Part shown: positions 1-5,756 of the stretch, in pieces
How positions within the stretch are numbered: position 1 is the first letter of the stretch
How the letters are laid out: each line of letters opens with the position of its first letter
NCBI GenBank assembly: GCA_030613445.1
Contig: JAUWLY010000197.1
Location: forward strand, 1-5,816
Origin: Candidatus Stahliibacteriota bacterium
GTDB taxonomy: Bacteria; Hydrothermota; Tepidihabitantia; SM23-42
Direction of reading: 5' to 3'
DNA: 5,816 nt
Translations under genes and position numbers: made by a program
The notes under the pieces: generated by a model
The model's input: the letters and a program-made list of their open reading frames with translations, nothing else
Told to the model about the DNA's origin: nothing
Database searches by the model: none

Positions 1-279
1 TTAACCGGCCTGAATCCTAAAGAGTGGACCAGTAAAAAGGTCACTGATTATCCGGCAAAGGAATGGGGGAAATATCATGGGACCGTTGATCCTTCATTCT
101 TCGGATTTGAAACAAATGTACCATCTTCTTTGCTGGCAACCAAGAATGGGCCTTTACTTTGTATGCCAAGTGGACAGACAGTGAATTTAATTGATAAAAA
201 CGTAACGATGCCTGACTGTCCAGACACAGGATGTATCTGTTTATTTGATGAAACTTTAGTAATTCAATCTGGATCATAA
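1..279 (+). CDS. C-terminal end of an unrecognised, probably phage structural, protein (5' end outside window)
   Basis: An open frame enters at base 1 and ends at TAA 277-279, giving 92 residues of a protein whose start lies upstream. I do not recognise the family. The visible part is mixed, with aromatic and Gly/Pro residues and no obvious helix array, and it holds a small cysteine cluster near the end (C-P-D-T-G-C-I-C at visible residues 73-80), plus one more Cys at residue 54. No signal peptide or membrane segment is seen in this part. It lies directly upstream of a phage structural gene in the same orientation, so a role in the same virion operon is likely but inferred. The frame is supported by being fully open for 92 codons and by ending 54 bases before a well-formed ribosome-binding site and start. 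Confidence 0.7.
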   Translation, partial: LTGLNPKEWTSKKVTDYPAKEWGKYHGTVDPSFFGFETNVPSSLLATKNGPLLCMPSGQTVNLIDKNVTMPDCPDTGCICLFDETLVIQSGS

Positions 280-283
280 CGTA

Positions 284-307
284 GCATTATAATGCGGGGA
301 ATCCCGC
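284..307 (+). other. Palindrome plus GC-rich hairpin in the only sizeable intergenic gap
   Basis: Bases 284-295 form a perfect 12-base palindrome (GCATTATAATGC). It overlaps a second inverted repeat, GCGGG (294-298), loop GAAT, CCCGC (303-307), a five-pair GC stem. The hairpin is not followed by a T-run, so it is not a typical intrinsic terminator. It lies between the stop at 277-279 and the ribosome-binding site at 323-327, so it could be an RNA processing or stability element, a weak attenuator, or an operator-like site. The palindrome also contains TATAAT (288-293), but no good -35 box lies at the right distance. Structure is seen; function is unknown. Confidence 0.4.
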
Positions 308-333
308 TAAACTTTCAAGCATGAGGTCAAAAA

Positions 334-1068
334 ATGAGTTGGAATTTTTCTACCGGTCTGCAAGACGCAATTTTAGCACGGCAAACAAAAAATGGAGCGT
401 ATGTTCTCGGTAGTACAGCGAGTATCCCTATAACTTTTACTACTGCTGGGATTACGGCTGCAAGTGGACTAGACGCATTTGATGTCGATGCTTGGGTATT
501 GGCTATAAGTCCATTGAATAACAATGTAATGGCTAAAGTATTAACGTCAGCGGCTGCTGCTTTAACTTTTGAGGCAGCATCATGGACAGCGGAAGCGGCT
601 GCAGCCAAAGCATGTCTTATGACAGTAGTAGGCGGCTCTTTCAAAGAGGTTATGCAGAATAGTCGCCTTGACCTTTATTCAGGGTCCAGGCCGATAAATG
701 CAGACACAATCGAATCAGGTACACTTCTTTGCACAATTACAGCAGACGGTCTTACTTTTGTCTCCGGGACAACTACCAATGGCCTTAACCTGGGGCAGTT
801 GGCTTCCAGCGTATTGAAACGTGGACTTGATCCTGCCACTGCTGCAACCGAAGTGTGGAAAGGAGACGGACTCGCAGCAGGGACAGCATTATGGGGTAGG
901 TGGTATGCAAATACGGTTGTCACCGGGGCCAGTACCACGGCAGTTCGCCTTGATGGGGTGGTAACAACTACTTCCGGTGGCGATATTGTTATGTCGAGCG
1001 GCAGAGACGTTGCTGTTGATGTACCTGCCGTCGTGACTGATGTGAACATCACCACTGGTGGGGTATAA
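334..1068 (+). CDS. Phage virion structural protein with a 'YSGSxPxxAD' signature
   Basis: A protein of 244 residues, probably a minor virion component near the tail or neck. The start is ATG 334, preceded by GAGGT (323-327) with a six-base spacer; the stop is TAA. The N-terminus has a short F-S-T-G-L-x-D-A-I-L segment (residues 5-14). The centre is Ala-rich (about 66-96). Residues 102-136 carry the pattern SFKxxMxNxxLDLYSGSRPxNADTxxSGTLLxTIT, which I recognise from many small phage structural proteins annotated only as hypothetical. The C-terminal part (about 187-244) is beta-rich and Gly/Thr/Val-heavy, with R-L-D-G-V and G-G-D-I-V-M-S-S stretches. There is no signal peptide or membrane segment. 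It sits six bases before the SPRY/repeat gene, so the two are likely co-translated. The phage assignment rests on motif memory; the precise role (decoration, tail or fibre-associated) cannot be told. Confidence 0.72.
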   Translation: MSWNFSTGLQDAILARQTKNGAYVLGSTASIPITFTTAGITAASGLDAFDVDAWVLAISPLNNNVMAKVLTSAAAALTFEAASWTAEAAAAKACLMTVVGGSFKEVMQNSRLDLYSGSRPINADTIESGTLLCTITADGLTFVSGTTTNGLNLGQLASSVLKRGLDPATAATEVWKGDGLAAGTALWGRWYANTVVTGASTTAVRLDGVVTTTSGGDIVMSSGRDVAVDVPAVVTDVNITTGGV

Positions 1069-1074
1069 ACTCAA

Positions 1075-2109
1075 ATGGTAGAATTTGCTGTATGGTCTGA
1101 AAATAGTACAGACTTTACTATCACAAATAATGGGCTAACGGCGACAAACTCTGCCTCTGGCTGGCGTACTGCCATAATAGATATGCCATTGTCGCCCCCC
1201 TGTTATTTTGAAATAGTAATACTGTCTGTTGATTCAAACTTTCATCCTGGTGTATGTGAGCTTAGTTTCGATCTTGCGTATACTCTTGGGTCTTCTGCGG
1301 CTTCTTATTCCTACAAGCAGTCAGGCACTAATGGCGGAAGCACATACAATAATAGCAGCTACACGGTATACGGTGACACCTTCACTGCAGACGATGTTAT
1401 TGGGATAGCAATCAGTGCAGATGGTAAAATCTGGTTTAGCAAAAACGATGTATGGCAGAACAGCGGCAACCCAGCAACCGGAGCAAATCCAGCATATACA
1501 GGTTTAACAGGAGACAAATACGGGGCTTTCACGGTTTCAAATGCCAGTTACGCTGCAACATTGCGATCTTCTCCTGCTGATTTTACAGGTACGGTCCCAG
1601 CGGGATTCACAGGCGGAATATTCATCCCATCAAATGTCGATGAAATTACTAGTGGGATCGGGTTTAGTATCACAGCAAGCGCTTTTTCAACAAGTGCTAT
1701 CAAGCTGAATAGCGGGATAGGTTTTAGCATCAGTATTGCAGCGGCAACGCAGCCGGTTGCTACTAATGTAGGAATTGGTTTCGGTGCGAACATGGCAGCA
1801 TACACACAACCAGAAGCATCCTGTAATGTTGGGATAGGTTTCAGTTCTTCCGTAGCAATCCTGCCGTGGAGGGCAATTCAAGGCATAAATATTGGTATTG
1901 GTTTCAACAATGCTGTCACGATAGCGAAGCAAAGCGAAAACATATTGAATTGTAAGATTGGTTTTTCTGCACAGGTGACAGGGAATATTTCAAATGGAAT
2001 CATCATGAATGCTGGAATTGGTTTTTCTAATATTATTGACATTGATAATGATGGAGATACAGAGGCAACTTGCAGTCTACCGGCATACTCATCTGATAGG
2101 TGGTGTTAA
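1075..2109 (+). CDS. SPRY-domain phage protein with seven C-terminal G-I-G-F repeats
   Basis: A protein of 344 residues. Residues about 1-180 form a SPRY/B30.2-like beta-sandwich. The clearest signature is DDVIGIAIS-ADGKIWFSKNDVW (106-127), then WQNSGNPATGANPAYTGL (127-144) and VPAGF (174-178), the usual close of this domain in phage proteins. SPRY domains mediate protein or ligand binding, so a surface or receptor-facing tail part is a reasonable inference. From residue 194 come seven tandem repeats of about 20 residues, each opening with [G/K]-I-G-F. The last runs into an acidic loop, D-I-D-N-D-G-D (322-328), and a terminus C-S-L-P-A-Y-S-S-D-R-W-C. The start ATG 1075 lies six bases after the previous stop, with only a distant GGTGGGG (1057-1063), so translational coupling is likely. 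The stop TAA directly abuts the next frame, which continues in the same reading frame. Confidence 0.75.
   Translation: MVEFAVWSENSTDFTITNNGLTATNSASGWRTAIIDMPLSPPCYFEIVILSVDSNFHPGVCELSFDLAYTLGSSAASYSYKQSGTNGGSTYNNSSYTVYGDTFTADDVIGIAISADGKIWFSKNDVWQNSGNPATGANPAYTGLTGDKYGAFTVSNASYAATLRSSPADFTGTVPAGFTGGIFIPSNVDEITSGIGFSITASAFSTSAIKLNSGIGFSISIAAATQPVATNVGIGFGANMAAYTQPEASCNVGIGFSSSVAILPWRAIQGINIGIGFNNAVTIAKQSENILNCKIGFSAQVTGNISNGIIMNAGIGFSNIIDIDNDGDTEATCSLPAYSSDRWC
1654..2073 (+). repeat. Seven in-frame ~60-base repeats encoding G-I-G-F units
   Basis: Units start at 1654, 1714, 1771, 1831, 1894, 1954 and 2014, a spacing of 57-63 bases always in whole codons (19-21 residues). Each begins with a variant of GGRATWGGTTT, read as Gly-Ile-Gly-Phe (Lys-Ile-Gly-Phe in unit six), often followed by Ser and by hydrophobic residues at alternating positions, and usually closing with an Asn just before the next unit. 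Codons for the same residues differ between units, so the array is old and kept at protein level rather than freshly duplicated. The pattern fits short beta-strand repeats in an elongated or stacked domain; that fold is inferred. Confidence 0.85.
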
Positions 2110-2172
2110 GTGGGAGTGATAGCAGCACAAAGGGTGATTGGTCCGGCAGGCGGTAAAGTGACAACTGAATTG
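2071..2172 (+). repeat. Paralogous gene-junction module, copy A
   Basis: This stretch spans the last 12 codons and stop of the SPRY/repeat gene and the first 21 codons of the next frame. It matches 5717-5816. Before the stop, the two copies have the same length and share 7 of 12 residues (C, L, P, A, R, W, C). After it, 10 of 19 aligned residues agree, ending in T-T-E-L. Bases 2096-2107 (ATAGGTGGTGTT) are identical to 5742-5753. The wobble positions elsewhere have diverged, so the duplication is not recent. Confidence 0.75.
2098..2103 (+). promoter_or_regulatory. Ribosome-binding site embedded in the end of the SPRY/repeat gene
   Basis: AGGTGG lies six bases before GTG 2110 and at the same time encodes part of the terminal Arg-Trp codons of the upstream frame. 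The same block recurs at 5744-5749 before another start. This supports translation of the small frame that begins right after the TAA at 2107-2109 and suggests coupling through terminating ribosomes. Confidence 0.55.
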
Positions 2173-2313
2173 TCGTATAGTTTCAACTCCATAGCTGTCA
2201 TTAACGGTTTTCCCTTCGAAGCAAATAGTTCAGGACTGTTTAAATTTAACAATGATGAGTAGGATAACGAATCAAATTATACCCGTTCCTTCACCCTGGC
2301 AGTAGGATATTAA
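2110..2313 (+). pseudogene. Small frame broken by an in-frame TAG; likely decayed or split phage protein
   Basis: The frame opens with GTG 2110 immediately after the upstream TAA (GTG 2116 is an alternative start), runs 50 codons to TAG 2260-2262, then continues open in the same frame for 16 codons to TAA 2311-2313, whose last two bases begin the next gene's ribosome-binding site. Protein-like character persists across the TAG: before it, S-Y-S-F-N-S-I-A-V-I-N-G-F and S-S-G-L-F-K-F-N-N-D-E; after it, D-N-E-S-N-Y-T-R-S-F-T-L-A-V. From memory this resembles a phage family with 'FNS..xFNG', 'GLxxL' and 'DxDNG' motifs, which usually continues further, so the second stop may also be a truncation. 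Its first 21 codons are paralogous to the gene starting at 5757. Alternatives are a genuine 50-residue protein ending at 2262, or occasional readthrough. The 204 bases would otherwise be an unexplained gap in a tightly packed operon. Confidence 0.55.
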
Positions 2314-2317
2314 GGAG
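2312..2317 (+). promoter_or_regulatory. Strong Shine-Dalgarno overlapping a stop codon
   Basis: AAGGAG sits five bases before ATG 2323 and shares its first two bases with the TAA that closes the broken small frame (2311-2313). This fixes the start of the coiled-coil gene. The stop/ribosome-site overlap is typical of true adjacent genes, and so hints that 2311-2313 was once a real gene end. Confidence 0.75.
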
Positions 2318-2322
2318 AGAAT

Positions 2323-3648
2323 ATGAGTTTTGTAGATACCGTTCCTTATCGGGCAACAAGCGTATACGCCCCAATTAATGATATTCAGAATACAATTGAT
2401 TATACAAGGGATTATGCCAACGAGCAAAGAAACGCCTTATCGTTAGCGATTGAAAATCTTGAGGCGCTTGTCGGTTCGTATACTCCTAATTTTGACAACA
2501 TTTCCGCAAATATTCCAAGTATTGTTTCGCCGTCCTATCCAGATGCACCGGACTTAACGGTTGATCTGAACGAGAATTGGCCGGAAAACAATATTCCAGA
2601 CCCAATGATAAGGGATATCTCCCCTGATTTCTCATTTATTGATCCTGTCCCTCCTGATCAAATTGATCCGAGCTTTGATTATACTCCAGGTGTTTATGTT
2701 TCTTGCTTGTGGAATGAACTTTGCTCATCCATACGGAATACTCTGATTAATGGCGGAACAGGCCTAAGCGATCTTATTTACAGTCTGATAATCGATAGAA
2801 ACCAGGAGGCAAGGCGTAACGTCGAGGATGCGGCCAGACAACATGTGTATGATGCAGTTGGAAGCAAGGGCTTCGATCTTGCTGGTGGACAGGTGGCAGC
2901 GGTAATCCTTGAATTTGAAAAGGATATTCTGGCAAAAGACCTTGATGCGGTGAATAGTACGACCATAAAGGACTTCGAGTTGGCGGATGCGAACAGTCGG
3001 TTTGCCAAAGAACTTGCTGCCAGGATGGAGGAAATTCAGCGTACAGCCTATGACAATGACGAGAATCGTTTGTTTGAGATAGCCAAGGTTTCCAAAGAAT
3101 TGATAATTGCTATCTTTGAACAGAATGTAAAAATATTTATATCCCAATGGGAAGGGATTAAAATCAAACTTGAAGCTATTAAGATTCAGGTCGATACAAT
3201 CATTGCCTATAATGAAAATCAAATTAAGGTTTTCTTGGGAAGGATTGAAGGTTTTAAAATTGAAAATGAGGCAATAGCAGCAGAAAACAATTCTAAGACT
3301 GACACTGCAAAGGCCAAAGTTGATATTTATGGAACAGAAGTAAACGCAATCTCAACACAATTCATGGCACTTGTCGAAGAAGTAAAAATTGCGCTTGAAC
3401 AATATCGCCTTGAACTTGATGAATCTATTAAAAAGGAGAAAATAAATCTTGAAGCATACACTTCTGCTGCTGCCCTTGCGGAACGTGTCGCCGAATCAGT
3501 AGCCAACATTGCCTCTCAGTCTATTGCCTCTGCACTTGGCGCATTGAATACGACCGAGAGTATTGGATACAATGGTAATGAATCAGTGCGTTATGGGGCA
3601 ACACTTACTAATTCGTTACAGGAAGGACATTCTTATGAAGAGGAATAA
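2323..3648 (+). CDS. Pro-rich plus long-helical phage structural protein
   Basis: A protein of 441 residues with three visible parts. Residues 1-60 are mixed and partly helical. Residues about 64-122 are rich in Pro and Asp, with many short P-D and D-P steps, and look extended. Residues about 130-405 are almost wholly helical, Lys/Glu/Ala/Ile-rich and heptad-like, and so probably form a coiled coil or rod. A Gly-containing break, V-G-S-K-G-F-D-L-A-G-G-Q (179-190), interrupts the helices. The last ~35 residues are Asn/Gly/Ser-rich and flexible. I associate this Pro-rich/Gly-break/long-helix layout with conserved phage virion proteins of unknown function in Proteobacteria, not with a classical tape measure, which would be longer and have membrane-like segments. 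No signal peptide is present. The start ATG 2323 is fixed by AAGGAG five bases upstream. A fibre shaft, connector or tail-internal rod is inferred. Confidence 0.68.
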   Translation: MSFVDTVPYRATSVYAPINDIQNTIDYTRDYANEQRNALSLAIENLEALVGSYTPNFDNISANIPSIVSPSYPDAPDLTVDLNENWPENNIPDPMIRDISPDFSFIDPVPPDQIDPSFDYTPGVYVSCLWNELCSSIRNTLINGGTGLSDLIYSLIIDRNQEARRNVEDAARQHVYDAVGSKGFDLAGGQVAAVILEFEKDILAKDLDAVNSTTIKDFELADANSRFAKELAARMEEIQRTAYDNDENRLFEIAKVSKELIIAIFEQNVKIFISQWEGIKIKLEAIKIQVDTIIAYNENQIKVFLGRIEGFKIENEAIAAENNSKTDTAKAKVDIYGTEVNAISTQFMALVEEVKIALEQYRLELDESIKKEKINLEAYTSAAALAERVAESVANIASQSIASALGALNTTESIGYNGNESVRYGATLTNSLQEGHSYEEE

Positions 3649-3660
3649 TATTAAGCAGTT

Positions 3661-5652
3661 ATGGTAGAGTTTCCTAAAATACCGATCCGCTTTCATTATT
3701 CAGGGGATAAAATTGCAGCAACAGCCTTAGCTGGATTAGGCAAGAAAAGGTTTGCTGATTTAGTAAATTCAATGTTTTTCCAAGGGTTAAATACAGGGTT
3801 TAATACTTTAAAACTTGCTAACGGTTCAACGATAAAAACAATATCTAGCTATGGAGTTTCAAATATATATATCTATGTTCCAATATTACTTGAAGAGTTA
3901 GAAGATCAAGAAGAATGGTTCAGTTCAATCTTGTTTTATTACAGGATTAAAAATGATGGTGTCACATATTCTGAATTAAAAATGGATCGAATAATCATTT
4001 GGAAAATGAATCTTGGCGCTGGCCCCTCTTTTGCGAAAAGCATAGGTGATATTAACTGCGGTGGACGATTTACACCAGGAGAAGGAGAAATAGTTTTAGA
4101 TGTAGATGTAATAAATGAGATCGTTTATCCAGAAGACCCAACAAGGGATACTTATGAAGAAACACAGTTAATAGCAGATGCTAATGCGTATATAGAACAA
4201 ATAAATCAAATCTCTGATATATCAGGAGAAATGTTTAATAATAGGAAAATTTCTAATCCTGTAAAAGCATTTGAAATTTGCAATGGTTTAAGCGTAGAAC
4301 ACGATGAGATAGAGTTGTATCTGAATGAAGGTTGGCTTGATGCTGAGTTACTTGGATATGATTACTGGCACATGATCGAAGAATATCCGAATACTTCTTC
4401 ACTTCAAACGGCATGGAAAAATAAATATTGTCCAGCATCAGGTGGTGATCCGGCAACTGATTATGACGCTAATATCTGGCCTGGAATAGATGACAACGCA
4501 GAGTGTTATGGTCTATTTACTTACCAAAGGAATGCTCTCGACTTTAATGATCCTGCTAATCCAGATTGGTGGAATCACCATTATGTTTGTTGTGCCAGAG
4601 ATATTGAGATTGGTGATTATCAGTATGGAGTCTATGATCTGAAAGGATTATTTATATTTGGGAATACGATAAGCAGTTTATATGCTGAAGAAGATGTATA
4701 CAAAAACATATTAGACGGGGATTTTTACACAGGGAAAAATGGTATAAATCAATACCCATCATTTTTCTGTTTTTTTTACACAGGACAAGATTCAGGGGCA
4801 ACAACTTTTACAGAAAACGCGTTTGATAATATTGGAGATGTGGCGACAAACACCAACAACACAATCTATTATGAGATTAATTATACAACTTCGTATGTCT
4901 CGGTTGGCGGAATAAACTCATTAGTGAGTCCACTCGAAACTATATCATTATCTGAAATGACAGAAGTTAATAATAACCTGAACGGATGCAACGACATAGA
5001 TTGTTTTGAATTAGCTAATGAATTGTCAATCTTTGGCAATGCTACAACAGATGTCCGAGCTATATACTTCAACAGATTACCGTGTGAACTAATCATAGCA
5101 GGTGAAGATGTAGAATTCGTAAGCAAAGAATCTACTTGCTATTCTTCATTCTTTAGTCATAAAATAAATATACCAAACCCTGATGCTTTTGATAAAAATG
5201 GGCAGATAAATTTTGCAAGTTTAGTCTCGTATTATGAATCAAATGTTAAGGTACAGGCTGCATATATGTATGGAGTTTCAACAACATGGGTTTGCAACGG
5301 TGTAAACTATGGACCTGACTTTGTTGATGTACCTGAAACATACGCGCAGGCTCATGGTGTTGTAATTTATATATTTGCTCCAGAATATTTTGAGTCTGAG
5401 CTTGACCCTGTTAATTCACCAGAAGTGATGACTTATTGGGACATCCACACAGCACGATACACGAATAAGGCAATTAACCCATACAGGTGTCTTGATCTTG
5501 AGGAACGTGTAATAGAAGCTATTTCTGGAATAAAAAAGGATCATAGGGATTCAATTACATTATCTAAATATGATGGAAGCGACCCGGACTCTGTTTATTC
5601 TCTCGAACACTATAAATATTCGCAAACACACGGATTCATTAATAAGATATAA
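3661..5652 (+). CDS. Large AT-rich orphan protein, candidate tail or receptor-facing protein
   Basis: A protein of 663 residues that I do not recognise. Residues 1-75 look like a compact alpha/beta N-terminal unit, with A-L-A-G-L-G-K-K-R (22-30) and a beta-rich N-G-S-T-I-K-T-I-S-S-Y-G (54-65). The remainder is rich in Tyr, Asn, Asp, Trp and Phe, with few basic residues and no long helices, which suits a large beta-rich surface protein. Thirteen cysteines (133, 207, 257, 282, 310, 311, 370, 443, 448, 475, 493, 545, 610) are unusual for this operon and could bind metal or form disulphides. Aromatic and acidic clusters include D-W-W-N-H-H-Y (302-308). No enzyme motif, signal peptide or membrane span is evident. 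The start ATG 3661 follows two in-frame stops (3646-3648, 3652-3654) and has no clear Shine-Dalgarno, so coupling to the upstream gene is likely. Base composition is visibly more AT-rich than in the genes at 334-2109, suggesting separate ancestry. Confidence 0.7.
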   Translation: MVEFPKIPIRFHYSGDKIAATALAGLGKKRFADLVNSMFFQGLNTGFNTLKLANGSTIKTISSYGVSNIYIYVPILLEELEDQEEWFSSILFYYRIKNDGVTYSELKMDRIIIWKMNLGAGPSFAKSIGDINCGGRFTPGEGEIVLDVDVINEIVYPEDPTRDTYEETQLIADANAYIEQINQISDISGEMFNNRKISNPVKAFEICNGLSVEHDEIELYLNEGWLDAELLGYDYWHMIEEYPNTSSLQTAWKNKYCPASGGDPATDYDANIWPGIDDNAECYGLFTYQRNALDFNDPANPDWWNHHYVCCARDIEIGDYQYGVYDLKGLFIFGNTISSLYAEEDVYKNILDGDFYTGKNGINQYPSFFCFFYTGQDSGATTFTENAFDNIGDVATNTNNTIYYEINYTTSYVSVGGINSLVSPLETISLSEMTEVNNNLNGCNDIDCFELANELSIFGNATTDVRAIYFNRLPCELIIAGEDVEFVSKESTCYSSFFSHKINIPNPDAFDKNGQINFASLVSYYESNVKVQAAYMYGVSTTWVCNGVNYGPDFVDVPETYAQAHGVVIYIFAPEYFESELDPVNSPEVMTYWDIHTARYTNKAINPYRCLDLEERVIEAISGIKKDHRDSITLSKYDGSDPDSVYSLEHYKYSQTHGFINKI

Positions 5653-5665
5653 TTGAGGGAAAATT

Positions 5666-5755
5666 ATGCCAACAGCAGACGAAATGAAAAAGAAATTCTT
5701 TCAACTAGTAGGCGAATGCAGATTACCTGCTTCACCGAAAAATAGGTGGTGTTGA
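5666..5755 (+). CDS. 29-codon minigene ending in C-x-L-P-A...R-W-C
   Basis: ATG 5666 is preceded by GAGGG (5655-5659) with a six-base spacer, and the frame closes at TGA 5753-5755. The peptide has a charged, helical-looking N-terminal half (A-D-E-M-K-K-K-F-F-Q-L) and a C-terminal half, C-R-L-P-A-S-P-K-N-R-W-C, that matches the end of the SPRY/repeat protein in length and at 7 of 12 positions. It sits 13 bases after the large orphan gene and one base before the next start. It may be a minimal form of the same C-terminal module, a remnant of a longer gene that lost its body, or a leader whose translation delivers ribosomes to the next start. The strong ribosome site and the shared terminus argue that it is translated; no independent function can be assigned. 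Confidence 0.5.
   Translation: MPTADEMKKKFFQLVGECRLPASPKNRWC
5744..5749 (+). promoter_or_regulatory. Ribosome-binding site embedded in the end of the 29-codon gene
   Basis: AGGTGG lies seven bases before ATG 5757 and inside the codons for Arg-Trp of the upstream peptide. It is the same sequence, in the same codon context, as the site at 2098-2103. It decides the start of the final gene. Confidence 0.65.
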
Positions 5756-5756
5756 T

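Noticed and set aside
288..293. Promoter -10 box TATAAT before the gene at 334
   Set aside because: No convincing -35 element lies 16-19 bases upstream (CAATCT, TTCAAT and similar), and the hexamer is part of a palindrome, so chance is likely.
294..307. Intrinsic terminator
   Set aside because: The stem is only five pairs and is followed by TAAACTTTC, not a T-run.
675..1055. Long minus-strand open frames, e.g. opposite the gene at 334-1068 and the gene at 2323-3648
   Set aside because: They are antisense to well-supported genes, have low-complexity or unlikely protein composition, and lack matching operon context on the minus strand.
1654..2073. CRISPR-like array from the ~60-base period
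   Set aside because: The repeats are diverged, in frame, and fully explained as codons of a protein repeat.
2071..2172. Diversity-generating retroelement: repeated 3' end of a tail-like gene as variable/template pair
   Set aside because: Differences between the two copies are not concentrated at adenines, similarity continues past the stop into another gene, and no reverse transcriptase is in the window.
2260..2262. Genome-wide recoding of TAG as a sense codon
   Set aside because: The long genes contain no in-frame TAG and end in TAA; one isolated TAG in a short frame fits decay or a real stop better.
3661..3672. Shared gene start ATGGTAGA(A/G)TTT at 1075 and 3661 (both M-V-E-F)
   Set aside because: The match is 11 of 12 bases only; flanks and downstream protein are unrelated, so it is probably coincidence.
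5666..5755. Peptide precursor for a modified natural product, given the Cys-rich short C-terminus
   Set aside because: No modification or export enzyme is nearby, and the same C-terminus occurs on a 344-residue virion-like protein.
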